This document shows positions 10,684 to 19,544 of a stretch of 40,873 bases of DNA, in pieces. Each line of letters starts with the position of its first letter. The stretch's first letter is position 1. Below the pieces are notes generated by a model. That model was not told where the DNA came from. It saw only the letters and a list, made by a program, of their open reading frames with translations, and made no database searches. The translations under genes and the position numbers were made by a program. Source of the stretch: Paucimonas lemoignei (GTDB lineage Bacteria; Pseudomonadota; Gammaproteobacteria; Burkholderiales; Burkholderiaceae_D); contig NZ_SLZQ01000021.1 of NCBI RefSeq assembly GCF_004342585.1, forward strand, positions 1 through 40,873, written 5' to 3'.

Positions 10684-12609
10684 TTATTTCTTCACCTCCT
10701 TGAAATCGGCATCCACCACGTCTTCCTCTTGCGGACGACCAGCATCGGTTGCACCTTGCGCTGCCGACTCGGCTGCCTGCTGTGCGCTGGCCTCTCCCTG
10801 CATCGCTTCGCCCAGTTTTTGCGCCGCGGTCGTCAGGGCTGCCACCTTCGAGTCGATCGTTGACTTGTCGTTGCCCTTCAATGCCTCTTCCAGATCCCGC
10901 ATGGCGGAATCGATCTTATCCTTGTCCGCAGGATTGAGTCTGTCGCCATATTCTTCCAGCGCTTTTCTGGTCGAATGCACCAGCGCATCGCCTTCGTTGC
11001 GCGCGGTCGCCAGTTCCTTCAAGCGCTGATCTTCCTCGGCATTGGCTTCGGCATCGCGCACCATCTTCTGAATTTCCTCTTCGGTCAATCCGGAATTGGC
11101 CTTGATGGTGATCTTGTTTTCCTTGCCGCTCGCCTTGTCCTTGGCGGATACATGCAGGATGCCGTTGGCATCGATATCGAATGTGACGTCGATTTGCGGC
11201 ATGCCACGCGGCGCCGGCGGAATGCCTTCGAGGTTAAATTCACCCAGCGCCTTGTTACCAGCCGCCATTTCACGCTCGCCCTGATACACCTTGACCGTTA
11301 CCGCAGGCTGGTTATCGTCCGCGGTCGAGAATACTTGGGAAAACTTGGTCGGAATGGTGGTGTTCTTCTGGATCATCTTGGTCATCACGCCACCCAGAGT
11401 TTCGATGCCCAGCGACAAGGGCGTCACGTCCAGCAGCAAGACATCCTTTTGCTCGCCGGTTAGAACGGCGCCCTGGATTGCAGCGCCGACGGCGACGGCC
11501 TCGTCCGGGTTGACGTCCTTGCGCGGATCCTTACCAAAGAATTCCTTCACCTTGTCCTGCACCTTCGGCATACGGGTCTGGCCGCCGACCAGGATGACGT
11601 CGTCGATGTCTGTCGTCTTCACGCCCGCGTCCTTGATCGCGACGCGGCAAGGTTCGATGGTCTTTTCGATCAATTCCTCCACCAGCGACTCCAGCTTGGC
11701 GCGCGTGATTTTCAGGTTCATATGGACCGGCGCGCCATTGGCCATGGCGATATACGGCTCGTTGATTTCGGTTTGCTGGGTCGAGGACAATTCGATCTTG
11801 GCGCGCTCGGCAGCGCTCTTGATACGCTGCAGCGCGATCGGGTCCTTGGACAGATCCAGGCCGTTGATCTTCTTGAATTCGCCGATCACATAGTCGATCA
11901 GGCGCTGGTCGAAGTCCTCGCCGCCAAGGAAGGTGTCGCCGTTGGTCGACAGCACTTCAAACTGCTTTTCGCCCTCGACATCGGCGATTTCGATGATGGA
12001 AATGTCGAAGGTGCCGCCGCCAAGATCGTACACGGCTACCTTGCGGTCGCCTTTGTGCGCCTTGTCCAGGCCGAATGCCAGCGCAGCCGCGGTCGGCTCG
12101 TTGATGATGCGTTTGACGTCCAGTCCGGCGATGCGGCCGGCATCTTTGGTCGCCTGGCGCTGCGAGTCATTGAAATAGGCTGGCACCGTGATCACGGCTT
12201 CGGTGACTTCCGCGCCAAGATAGTCTTCCGCGGTCTTCTTCATCTTGCGCAACACTTCGGCAGAGATTTGCGGCGGCGCGAATTTCTTGCCGCGCACTTC
12301 GATCCAGGCATCGCCGTTATCCGCCTTGATGATCTTGTATGGCATCAGGTGAATATCCTTCTGCACTTCTGCCTCGTCGAACTTGCGGCCGATCAGGCGC
12401 TTGACCGCGTAGATGGTATTTTGCGAATTGGTGACCGCCTGGCGCTTGGCGGGTGCGCCGACCAGGATCTCGCCATCCTCCTGATAGGCCACCACCGACG
12501 GCGTGGTGCGCGAGCCCTCCGCATTCTCTATGACCTTAGGCTGGCCCGCTTCCACGACCGCAACGCATGAGTTGGTCGTGCCCAGATCGATACCGATAGT
12601 CTTGCTCAT
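10684..12609 (-). CDS. dnaK: Chaperone DnaK (Hsp70)
   Basis: 641 residues, normal length. ATPase domain with [11 protein letters not shown] at the N-terminus, the phosphate-2 motif [12 protein letters not shown] near 195, and the adenosine motif [11 protein letters not shown] near 340; hydrophobic linker [19 protein letters not shown]; substrate-binding domain; helical lid; and the C-terminal motif [14 protein letters not shown] that helps client handover. The start at 12609 has GAAGGA seven bases upstream; the frame stays open 38 codons further but that part is not DnaK. GrpE is encoded 79 bases upstream on the same strand. No dnaJ follows, unlike the usual grpE-dnaK-dnaJ order; the J partner in this locus is probably CbpA at 20045. 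This points to an accessory second copy (inference). Confidence 0.97.
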   Translation of the reverse strand: MSKTIGIDLGTTNSCVAVVEAGQPKVIENAEGSRTTPSVVAYQEDGEILVGAPAKRQAVTNSQNTIYAVKRLIGRKFDEAEVQKDIHLMPYKIIKADNGDAWIEVRGKKFAPPQISAEVLRKMKKTAEDYLGAEVTEAVITVPAYFNDSQRQATKDAGRIAGLDVKRIINEPTAAALAFGLDKAHKGDRKVAVYDLGGGTFDISIIEIADVEGEKQFEVLSTNGDTFLGGEDFDQRLIDYVIGEFKKINGLDLSKDPIALQRIKSAAERAKIELSSTQQTEINEPYIAMANGAPVHMNLKITRAKLESLVEELIEKTIEPCRVAIKDAGVKTTDIDDVILVGGQTRMPKVQDKVKEFFGKDPRKDVNPDEAVAVGAAIQGAVLTGEQKDVLLLDVTPLSLGIETLGGVMTKMIQKNTTIPTKFSQVFSTADDNQPAVTVKVYQGEREMAAGNKALGEFNLEGIPPAPRGMPQIDVTFDIDANGILHVSAKDKASGKENKITIKANSGLTEEEIQKMVRDAEANAEEDQRLKELATARNEGDALVHSTRKALEEYGDRLNPADKDKIDSAMRDLEEALKGNDKSTIDSKVAALTTAAQKLGEAMQGEASAQQAAESAAQGATDAGRPQEEDVVDADFKEVKK

Positions 12610-12688
12610 GATTTTGTCCTTCAATTGCTTGAGTGGCCCGGATTCGCGGGCAGAAGAAACCGTAATGCTGCGATTCAGGCTGCTTTGC

Positions 12689-13291
12689 TTAGCTTGAATT
12701 GCCTCCCGTAGTCGATTGTGCAACGGTGATCAGGGCCGGGCGCAGCAACCTGTCCGCGATCAGGTAGCCTTTCTGCAGCACGTTGACAACGGTATTGCTC
12801 GGCTGGGTCGAAGGGATCATGGAAATCGCCTGATGCCGGTCGGGATCGAACCGGTCACCCGGCTTCGGATCCACTTCCGTCACGCGGTTCCTCTCGAACG
12901 CCGACGACAATTGTTTAAGCGTCATGTTGACGCCTTCCCTGAGCGATTCCACCGATGGCGTCTCCACTTGGAGCGCCATTTCCAAGCTGTCCTTCACGGG
13001 CAGCAATGATTCGGCAAAATTTCCGATCGCATATTTATGCGCGCTGGCGATATCTTCCCGGGCCCGGCGGCGGAGGTTTTCCATCTCCGCCTTGGCACGC
13101 AAAAAGGCATCTTGCATCTCAGCCAGGCTGGATTCGGCCCGCGCAAGCTGCTCTTCCAGTGGCAGTTCGCCAGTGCGCGCTTGTTCGCCTTCCTGAGCGC
13201 CTTCCTGAGCGCCCTCCTGAGGCGCCGCGTCAGGCCGCGAGAATAACTCCGCGGAGGTTTCCCGGTTACTCATTTCGTTTTGGTTCTGCAT
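12689..13291 (-). CDS. grpE: Nucleotide exchange factor GrpE
   Basis: 200 residues. Acidic, Glu/Gly/Gln-rich N-terminal tail including three EGAQ-like repeats (residues about 25-38), a long coiled-coil dimer helix (about 46-100, with [11 protein letters not shown] typical of GrpE), four-helix and beta-wing regions ending in [15 protein letters not shown] and the family signature [23 protein letters not shown]-like segment (here [10 protein letters not shown]). It opens the DnaK nucleotide cleft to release ADP. Start 13291 has GGGAG seven bases upstream; an upstream in-frame ATG has none. Transcribed just ahead of dnaK. Upstream region 13292-13400 shows no promoter that I can name. Confidence 0.96.
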   Translation of the reverse strand: MQNQNEMSNRETSAELFSRPDAAPQEGAQEGAQEGEQARTGELPLEEQLARAESSLAEMQDAFLRAKAEMENLRRRAREDIASAHKYAIGNFAESLLPVKDSLEMALQVETPSVESLREGVNMTLKQLSSAFERNRVTEVDPKPGDRFDPDRHQAISMIPSTQPSNTVVNVLQKGYLIADRLLRPALITVAQSTTGGNSS

Positions 13292-13496
13292 CAAATCACT
13301 CCCGGCATGCATCGGCAATCGCCGTTTTGAAAAAAGAAAAAGGGAATGCTCCCCCGTATCATGTCATTACGCGCCGTTCGGGGACGACAGCTCTGCCATA
13401 TTCGAGCGGCGTGAAGCGGACTGGATCCTTCCCATGAAATGACTCATGCAATCGCATTGCAGGATGCATACCAACCCGAAGCGAGCGGCTTGATCA

Positions 13497-13679
13497 ATGC
13501 GCGGCTTGGGGCCGGGCTTCATCATCAGCCAGGACGGGTTCATTCTGACTAAAGCACATGTGGTCGCCGATGCCGATGAGGCTATTGTCGGGCTCGCCAC
13601 CGATGCGCATACCGATGTCGCCCTGTGCAAGATGGGCGACCCGGCAGGTTGGAAGCAGGAGCGTGGATGGCGGCGATAA
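13497..13679 (+). pseudogene. Remnant of an HtrA/DegP-type serine protease
   Basis: The frame reads [20 protein letters not shown], then [13 protein letters not shown], followed by [12 protein letters not shown]. This matches the start of the trypsin-like domain of HtrA/Do proteases (GSGFIIS.DGYILTN.HVV...TDVAVLK): the catalytic His of HVV and Asp of TDVA are still there, but the segment between them is shortened and the Ser region (GNSGG), both PDZ domains and the signal peptide are missing. The frame runs into a stop at 13677. No ribosome site. DegP genes belong to stress-tolerance islands with the same neighbours, so this is probably a decayed member. Confidence 0.75.
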
Positions 13680-13732
13680 GGCTACATGGGCACTTGCATG
13701 TTCACCGCGCACCATCTGCGTAGATCACTGCA

Positions 13733-14260
13733 TTAGCGAGCGTACTCAAAGCGCGGCAGCGCCTTCAGCTCAGCCTTCGTCGCGCCCGGCAGAACCAGCT
13801 GCTTCCCTTCCAGCTTGAGCTGCTCCATCGGTATGGCCACGTCGTGCTTTCCGATCCCGAGAAATCCGCCGACGCCGATAATGGCGAATGAGGCAACCGG
13901 GAGTTTCGCATCAGTGGACCGGCCGACGATCAGGTCTTCGATTTTCCCGATTTTCTCCTTTTGATCGTTCATCACGGTCTTGTCCATCAAATCCTTTTTT
14001 GCGCTCCATCCGCGAACCACTACTTCCATTTCAATGACGGTGACCCCGAGCGGCGCCCTGCCTGCAACCGGCCCACTCGCGGCACCGGATGCGCCAGAGC
14101 CGGACGAACCAGAGCCGGACGAGCCAGAGGTGGACGTGGTAGAGCCGGACGTGGTAGAGCTGGACGAGCCGGAGCCGCCAGGCCGATCCTGCTGAGCCGT
14201 TGCGACACCCGAGAGAAGACATAGGATGGTGGTTGCGGTGATGATGAGTGGACGCTTCAT
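13733..14260 (-). CDS. Exported PRC-barrel domain protein with a Ser/Gly/Thr-rich linker
   Basis: 175 residues. A signal peptide (MKRPLIITATTILCLLSGVATA, cut after residue 22) leads to a low-complexity linker rich in Ser, Gly and Thr (about 26-62) and a PRC-barrel domain (about 78-175) recognised by GWSAKKDLMDKTV, EKIGKIEDLIV, FAIIGVGGFLGIGKHDVAIP. PRC-barrel proteins of this kind are periplasmic, often found in stress gene groups; their ligand is unknown. Start 14260 has AAGGAG seven bases upstream; the frame continues 74 codons further upstream but that stretch has no signal peptide at its start and is not needed. Linker DNA is made of 15-base repeats. Confidence 0.85.
   Translation of the reverse strand: MKRPLIITATTILCLLSGVATAQQDRPGGSGSSSSTTSGSTTSTSGSSGSGSSGSGASGAASGPVAGRAPLGVTVIEMEVVVRGWSAKKDLMDKTVMNDQKEKIGKIEDLIVGRSTDAKLPVASFAIIGVGGFLGIGKHDVAIPMEQLKLEGKQLVLPGATKAELKALPRFEYAR
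14096..14170 (-). repeat. Five 15-base tandem repeats encoding the Ser/Gly linker
   Basis: On the plus strand the units begin AGAGCCGGACGAACC and recur with small changes at 14096, 14111, 14126, 14141 and 14156, with partial units on both sides. They encode the flexible linker of the PRC-barrel protein and could expand or contract. Confidence 0.8.
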
Positions 14261-14687
14261 GGCGATCTCCTTCACGATGGATTTCCCTTTCGGGCAGTGA
14301 CGACGCCCCTGCGCAAACATGCGGGCAGGCGACAGATCTGGATCCGTATTCTTATCGCACGCCATGCCTTTGCCGAAAGGGCCTCCACGCCGCCATCCCA
14401 GGAATGACAGCACCATGCAGGCGCCAGCAATTCGCATGCCTTGAAAACAGGCACTGGGGCCGCATGAAGACGCTAATGACATGCCACCGCACTGGAGAAA
14501 ACGATACCGCGATTAGCGATGAGCGGGTACTTCCGGTCGTGGCCTGTCGCTATCGAAAAATCCGCGCGATATGCATCGAGTATTGGTAATCAACGCATGC
14601 GAAGCAAGTGTGGCTGACGCGCCTTTTTAAGCTTAACTCGGCTTGCTGAAAAACGCCAAAGCGCCGGCTGAAGAAATTACCGAAAAA

Positions 14688-14711
14688 TGTAAGCCTTACT
14701 GTAAGCCTTGC
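14688..14711 (+). repeat. 12-base tandem repeat with inner inverted symmetry
   Basis: TGTAAGCCTTAC is followed directly by TGTAAGCCTTGC. GTAAG and CTTAC are complementary around one base, as in a small operator. No role can be assigned. Confidence 0.5.
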
Positions 14712-15006
14712 AAAGGGCACGGCTAAGGCCCGAGCAGCTATGTTTGTGCTCTGACGAGAGCGGATTTGTATCCGCGATTTTGGTCGCCGCCGCCTCGGAA
14801 ATTCATGGCCGGTTATTCCGCCTCCATGTGACCGATCGGCGCATACCTCATCACCGGATACGGAAGCGTACACATTCAATCAAAACACTTGGTCATGTGC
14901 CGGCGAAGCAAGACGTGGCACAGGGTTCAAGCAAATGCCGTGCCCTGATCAGAGCGGGATATCGTATGCGTTTCTCAGGGCTACGCGATGCATCCTTTCT
15001 GGCTGG

Positions 15007-15035
15007 GCCGCGTAAGGCCGGGCCGCGTTAGGCTC
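15007..15035 (+). repeat. 14-base imperfect direct repeat
   Basis: GGGCCGCGTAAGGC at 15007 and GGGCCGCGTTAGGC at 15022 differ by one base and are spaced by one base. Function unknown. Confidence 0.5.
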
Positions 15036-15388
15036 GAACGCGAATCCTCACTAATCTGAAATCAGCTCTACTTAAATACATATGGCGGATCCGATCAATA
15101 GCACCTTCGTTCGCAACGCATGCGTGAGAGGAAAGGAACGAAGCGTTCTCCGCGAACAAGGTAGCCCGCATTCCACTTCCATGCGGCCTTCCGGATCGCG
15201 CTAGCGCCTTTGCGTAACGCTTCAGGAGATGGACGAACGCTGTATTCTCGCGCGCAATGCCTTCCCGTGTTGGCATATCAATTGCGACTGGCAGGCGGAT
15301 CGGGACTGCCTTGCGGCGGCAGCTGAAGCAAAGCCAAGCTGGGTGAATATTTTCAGATGAAGGCGTTGATATGAAGGAGGTTATCGGG

Positions 15389-15988
15389 ATGAATGAAGTG
15401 CTTTCGCGATCCTGGCGCATGCTTGCATTGCGCGGCGTGATCGCCATTCTTTTCGGCGTGCTGGCGCTGGCCTGGCCTGCCCTGACGCTGCTGGCACTTG
15501 CAGCCCTGTTTGCCGCCTATGCGCTGCTCACCGGCGTGGTACTGGTGGTCGGCTCCGTGAAAAGCAGGAAAAGCAACGAGGACTGGTGGCTGCCGCTCAT
15601 GGTCGGCCTGGTCAGTCTCGGCGCGGGTGCCATCGCAATCATACATCCGGGCCTCACCACGCTGGTGCTGGTGCTTGTGATGGGGGCTAATGCAATGGTT
15701 ACTGGTGTGCTGGATATCGCTACCGCAATACGTTTGCGCAAGACCATCCGCAACGAGGGACTGCTGATCCTGAACGGCGCCGTTTCCATCGCATTTGGCG
15801 TGCTGGTTTTCCTGGTCCCCGATGCGGGGGCGCTGGCGCTCGTCTGGCTCATCAGCTTTTATGCGGTCTTCAGCGGCATCCTGCTGCTGGCATTCGCATT
15901 CCGCCTGCGCGCCAGAATCAAGGGGATGACAATGGAAAAAGACAGACGGACCATGCCGGAACGGCGCATGTCGGCAGCCCATCCTTGA
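15389..15988 (+). CDS. HdeD family acid-resistance membrane protein (DUF308)
   Basis: 199 residues, six predicted membrane helices arranged as three repeated hairpins, each with the DUF308 pattern GVIAILFGVLALAWP / GLVSLGAGAIAIIHPG / GAVSIAFGVLVFLVPDAG. The C-terminal tail (about 175-199) is basic and cytoplasmic. HdeD proteins protect the envelope at low pH and appear in heat-resistance islands; the molecular mechanism is not known. AAGGAGG eight bases before ATG 15389 fixes the start, six codons after an earlier in-frame ATG that overlaps the ribosome site. First gene of a rightward run that continues with DUF5335. Confidence 0.92.
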   Translation: MNEVLSRSWRMLALRGVIAILFGVLALAWPALTLLALAALFAAYALLTGVVLVVGSVKSRKSNEDWWLPLMVGLVSLGAGAIAIIHPGLTTLVLVLVMGANAMVTGVLDIATAIRLRKTIRNEGLLILNGAVSIAFGVLVFLVPDAGALALVWLISFYAVFSGILLLAFAFRLRARIKGMTMEKDRRTMPERRMSAAHP

Positions 15989-16019
15989 TTGCCAATCACT
16001 CAGACAATGGAGAGACTTC

Positions 16020-16355
16020 ATGGCCATATCCAAACTTGAAAAGCCGAAATGGCATGCCTATTTCGACCACATGTCGAAAGTCCTCGACGGCAAGCGCGTT
16101 GAAATCGAAGTCGATGCGCTTGCCATCGGAAGCCAGATCGAGGCTGAATGGCTGCCTCTGCTGGGCATTACCTATGATCCGAAAGACGACATTGTCGAAG
16201 TTGCACTCGAAGGACTGGATCACATGATCCACAAGCCGCGCGACGTGTTCGTGGATCTGACCGCATTTGACCTCAGCAGCGTGGAAGTGATCGATAACGA
16301 CGACTTCCGGCACATCATCAAATTGCGTGATCCGTTGATGCTGCCGCCGCCGTGA
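16020..16355 (+). CDS. DUF5335 family protein
   Basis: 111 residues, soluble, no signal peptide. The sequence has the hallmarks I associate with DUF5335: KLEKPKWHAYFDHMSK, RVEIEVDALAIGSQIEAEWL, PLLGITYDPKDDIVEVALEG, and a C-terminal KLRDPLMLP. Function unknown; family members tend to occur beside Hsp20, HdeD and other stress genes. GGAGA five bases before the ATG. It starts 31 bases after hdeD, so the two are probably one transcript. Confidence 0.88.
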   Translation: MAISKLEKPKWHAYFDHMSKVLDGKRVEIEVDALAIGSQIEAEWLPLLGITYDPKDDIVEVALEGLDHMIHKPRDVFVDLTAFDLSSVEVIDNDDFRHIIKLRDPLMLPPP

Positions 16356-16443
16356 TTCGAGGAATCAAATCATCGTTGTCGACTCGGCGTAGGCGGCATA
16401 TCCGGCGCGCTTGAGAGTGCCGAACGTTTAATGAGGTGCCATC

Positions 16444-17007
16444 ATGTCCGATCTGAAAGTTCCGGTTACATCCGATGATCATGTACAAGGGGATCCGAAG
16501 GCCCCGGTCACTCTGGTGGAGTACGGCGATTACCAGTGTCCATACTGCGGCGCAGCCCACGTGGTGGTCAAACTGCTGCAGCAGCATTACGGCAAGGATC
16601 TCCGCTTTGTATTCCGTAATTTCCCCTTGACCCAGCTTCACCCGGAAGCGGCACCTGCTGCCGAAACCGCGGAATTCGCCGGCGCACATGGGCAGTACTG
16701 GGAAGCGCATGACGCCCTCTACGAAAATCAGACTGCGCTGGACCTTAACTTGTATGAAGCCCTCGTCAAGACACTCGGTCTGTCAGCCGCAGAACTGCGG
16801 CAGGCGCTCGCCGAAGACGCCTATCTGCCGAAGATCCAGGCAGATTTTGACAGTGGCGTGCGGAGTGGAGTCGCGGGGACGCCGACATTTTTCATCAACG
16901 GCGATCTTCATCAGGGAAGCTCGGACCTCGGATCCTTGGCCGCGGCGATCGAGGCTCACCGGCAAAATGCCGGTTTGCATCGCAGCGCGCGCCGCAGCAT
17001 GTTGTGA
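16444..17007 (+). CDS. DsbA family thioredoxin-fold protein, cytosolic
   Basis: 187 residues. The thioredoxin fold carries a redox motif CPYC at 32-35 and the cis-proline loop GVAGTPTFFINGD near 140-150, with the helical insertion between them (HPEAAPAAETAEFAGAHGQYW). There is no signal peptide, so unlike classical DsbA it should act in the cytoplasm. Such proteins are thiol oxidoreductases or disulfide reductases. Spaced 88 bases from DUF5335; GAGGTGCCATC precedes the start. It takes the place of the thioredoxin gene of known stress-tolerance islands. The following flavoprotein could be its redox partner, but that flavoprotein lacks the cysteines to pass electrons in the classical way. Confidence 0.9.
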   Translation: MSDLKVPVTSDDHVQGDPKAPVTLVEYGDYQCPYCGAAHVVVKLLQQHYGKDLRFVFRNFPLTQLHPEAAPAAETAEFAGAHGQYWEAHDALYENQTALDLNLYEALVKTLGLSAAELRQALAEDAYLPKIQADFDSGVRSGVAGTPTFFINGDLHQGSSDLGSLAAAIEAHRQNAGLHRSARRSML

Positions 17008-17033
17008 ACGGCTTCTCTAACCCGAGGAAACGC

Positions 17034-18209
17034 ATGGCAAACCAATCTGAGGAACACCAGTTTCTGGCCAGAGAAAGCCCCGAGGACCTGCAGGTCGCCA
17101 GGACCGAGGGCAGCTTCCTTTTCGATGACAAAGGAAAACAGTATGTCGACTTCATGATGGGCTGGTGCGTCGGAAATTTTGGCTGGGGCAATGCGGTTTT
17201 GCTGGAAGCGGCGGCGCAGTTTGAAGGTCCCGATTATGTATATCCCGGCTACTCCTATGCGCCATGGGTTGAACTCGCATCGCTGCTGGTGTCGATTTCG
17301 CCTGGCTCGTTGAAGAAATGTTTCAGGGCCACCGGCGGTTCGGAAGCCGTCGACCTTGCCTTGCAGGCGGCCATGCTGCACACCGGCCGGTCGAAGTTCG
17401 TTTCGGTGGAAGGAAGCTATCATGGCAATACCATAGGAGGGCTGAGTGTCGGCTCCTCGGAATCCCGGGAAGACTGCAAGAATCTGCTCTCCCGCTGCTA
17501 CAAGGTCAAACCGCCATTGAATGCGAAATCACTGGCGCGGGTCGAGGCACTGCTGAAGGGAAGGGACGTTGCCGCCTTCATCATGGAGCCGATCAGCATC
17601 AATCTCGGCGTGCTCATTCCCGAACCAGAATTCATGACCGGCCTCGCGGCCCTGTGCAGGCAATACGGCACGCTGCTGATCATGGACGAAGTGGCAACCG
17701 GTTTCGGCAGGACAGGAACGCTGTTCGCGTCGGAACAGTTCGCTATCGAGCCGGACATCATATGCGTGGCCAAAGCGATCACCGGCGGGCTTGGCGGGAT
17801 GGGCGCGATGATCGCCACGACGCCAGTGGCGAAATCCATGGAAGATAAAGGGCATTTCTATTCCACCTATGGCTGGCACCCGCGCAGCGTCGCCGTCGCG
17901 ATCGCGGCGCTAGGCTATATCGCAAGGAATAATCAACGCTTACTGAAGGATGTCGCCGCGACAAGCGATTATTGCCGGCAGCGATTGATGGAGATGCGCT
18001 TTAAAAAACCGGCCAGTTGCCGGATTGCCGGACTTGCGATCGGCGTGGACTTCGGCGATGAAAGCCATGCTGCGAAGGTGCAGGCGAAATGTCGGCGCGA
18101 AGGACTGCTGGTGGCGAACGAAGGGGAGAGCCTGCTCTTGCTGCCGGCGCTGAACATCGATCAGGCCACAGCGGCGCAGGGGTTGGACATTCTTGAACGA
18201 TGTGTATGA
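17034..18209 (+). CDS. Class III PLP-dependent aminotransferase
   Basis: 391 residues, cytosolic, fold type I. Visible PLP site: GGSEAVDLALQ (phosphate binding, 101-111), SYHGNTIGG (128-136), Asp218 in LIMDEVATGFGRTG (pyridine nitrogen) and the Schiff-base Lys247 in CVAKAITGGLGG. Family members transfer amino groups from omega-amines, ornithine, GABA or glutamate-1-semialdehyde; the substrate here cannot be told. Start 17034 has GAGGAAACGC before ATG; an upstream in-frame start overlaps the preceding gene. Somewhat shorter than most class III enzymes (420-460). It sits inside the thiol/chaperone run, 26 bases after the DsbA-like gene and 28 before the flavoprotein, which is an odd place for a metabolic enzyme. 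Confidence 0.92.
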   Translation: MANQSEEHQFLARESPEDLQVARTEGSFLFDDKGKQYVDFMMGWCVGNFGWGNAVLLEAAAQFEGPDYVYPGYSYAPWVELASLLVSISPGSLKKCFRATGGSEAVDLALQAAMLHTGRSKFVSVEGSYHGNTIGGLSVGSSESREDCKNLLSRCYKVKPPLNAKSLARVEALLKGRDVAAFIMEPISINLGVLIPEPEFMTGLAALCRQYGTLLIMDEVATGFGRTGTLFASEQFAIEPDIICVAKAITGGLGGMGAMIATTPVAKSMEDKGHFYSTYGWHPRSVAVAIAALGYIARNNQRLLKDVAATSDYCRQRLMEMRFKKPASCRIAGLAIGVDFGDESHAAKVQAKCRREGLLVANEGESLLLLPALNIDQATAAQGLDILERCV

Positions 18210-18237
18210 AGTCAGCGGTGTACACGCGGAGGAATAA

Positions 18238-19509
18238 ATGCAGGAACAGTCCGAAGCAGGCCAATCGCCGCTCGTGAAAGTCTGCGGCCGGCGCGGCGCG
18301 GCCGAAGGATATGCCATCCGCGATTTTCTTTATCGCTGCGATATTCCATTCGAGTGGATCGAACTCGATAGCGATGAGGCGGCGCGCTCTGTGGCGAAGG
18401 TCCAAAGCCTGAAGGATTCGCGGTTGCCGGTTTGTATATTCCCCGATGGCAGTCGCCTGGAATGTCCGACCATCCGGCAGATCATCGAGAAACTGGGATG
18501 GTTCTCCACGCCGTCGCGCACCGAGTACGATGTGGCCATCTATGGCGCCGGGCCGGCTGGGCTCAGCGCGGCGGTCTACGGCGCCGCGGACGGCTTGAAG
18601 ACTGTGCTCGTGGAGCGCTGGGCGCTCGGAGGCCAGGCAGGCAGCACTTCCAGGATCGAGAATTATCTGGGATTTCCCGAGGGGATCAGCGGTGCGGACC
18701 TGTTCGCGCGTGCGCGCGACCAAGCGGTCAAGTTCGGCGTCGAAATCCTGTTGGGGCGCAAAGGCGTGCGCGCCGAATTCCAGCCCGGGAAAGGAACCGG
18801 TTATCTGGAGGACGGCACCCGCATCGTGGCTCATGCCTCGATTTGCGCCACCGGCGTCGAATACCGCCGGCTCGGCTTGCCCAATGAAGACAGGTTTCTC
18901 GGGGCTGGCGTGTACTACGGCGCCGGTGCCAGTGAAGCGACGTTGACCAGGGACGAGGATATCTATATTGTCGGCGGCGGCAATTCGGCAGGCCAGGCTG
19001 CGATGCACTTCGCGCAATTCGCCCGGCGCATCTGCATCGTGATCCGCAACGATTCGCTCAAGAGCACGCTGTCGCAATATCTGATCGACCGCATCTGCTC
19101 CACCAGGAATATCTTTGTCCTGCCGCGCACCGAGGTGGTTGCCTTGCACGGCGGCGAGGTGCTGGAGGAAATCACGCTTGCCGACCGAAACGGGAACCGC
19201 GAATACAAGGTACCAACCCGTTGGCTGTTCGTGTGCATCGGCGGCGTGCCGCAGACGGACTGGGCCACCGAAGTCGGCATCGAACGCGACAGCGCCGGCT
19301 ATCTTCTCACCGGGCCGGACCTGCTGCACGGCCGCGAGCGGCCGGCCAATTGGCAGCTCGACCGTGACCCGTATCATTTGGAAACCAGTGTCCCGGGAGT
19401 GTTTGCCGCCGGCGACGTGCGCCACGGGTCGGTGAAACGCTGCGCGTCCGCCGTAGGCGAGGGCGCCATGGCGATCGCGCTGGTGCATCGATATCTATCG
19501 AATTGCTGA
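18238..19509 (+). CDS. Thioredoxin-reductase-like flavoprotein with an N-terminal glutaredoxin-like domain and no CxxC
   Basis: 423 residues. Residues 1-90 form a glutaredoxin/thioredoxin-like domain (VKVCGRRG..., later SRLPVCIFPDGSRLECPTI with the cis-Pro at 64); only Cys16 remains at the active site position. Residues 96-423 resemble bacterial thioredoxin reductase: FAD motif GAGPAG (103-108), GGQAGSTSRIENYLGFP, NADPH motif GGGNSA (246-251) and the final FAADVRHG-like GVFAAGDVRHGSVKR. Where thioredoxin reductases carry CATC the sequence is GVYYGAGASEA (224-234), so the redox-active cysteine pair is absent. It may reduce a small molecule or flavin instead. GGAGG precedes ATG. The next gene is a UBP-type zinc finger, a pairing also seen in other bacteria. 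Confidence 0.9.
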   Translation: MQEQSEAGQSPLVKVCGRRGAAEGYAIRDFLYRCDIPFEWIELDSDEAARSVAKVQSLKDSRLPVCIFPDGSRLECPTIRQIIEKLGWFSTPSRTEYDVAIYGAGPAGLSAAVYGAADGLKTVLVERWALGGQAGSTSRIENYLGFPEGISGADLFARARDQAVKFGVEILLGRKGVRAEFQPGKGTGYLEDGTRIVAHASICATGVEYRRLGLPNEDRFLGAGVYYGAGASEATLTRDEDIYIVGGGNSAGQAAMHFAQFARRICIVIRNDSLKSTLSQYLIDRICSTRNIFVLPRTEVVALHGGEVLEEITLADRNGNREYKVPTRWLFVCIGGVPQTDWATEVGIERDSAGYLLTGPDLLHGRERPANWQLDRDPYHLETSVPGVFAAGDVRHGSVKRCASAVGEGAMAIALVHRYLSNC

Positions 19510-19544
19510 ACGGCTGCCATCGGCCACTACTCCCGGAGATTGTA

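Larger units (their letters stand above)
14261..15388. other. 1.1 kb intergenic stretch between divergent stress genes
   Basis: No gene I can support; frames at 14708-15031 plus and 15028-15447 minus match nothing I know and lack ribosome sites. It must hold the promoters of the PRC-barrel gene (leftward) and the HdeD operon (rightward). Two small repeats occur: TGTAAGCCTTAC/TGTAAGCCTTGC at 14688-14711, whose unit contains the inverted repeat GTAAG-C-CTTAC, and GGGCCGCGTAAGGC/GGGCCGCGTTAGGC at 15007-15035. Possibly decayed genes of the island. Confidence 0.5.

Noticed and set aside
15028-15447. 139-codon minus-strand frame overlapping the hdeD start
   Set aside because: Overlaps a well-supported gene on the other strand and shows no family features.
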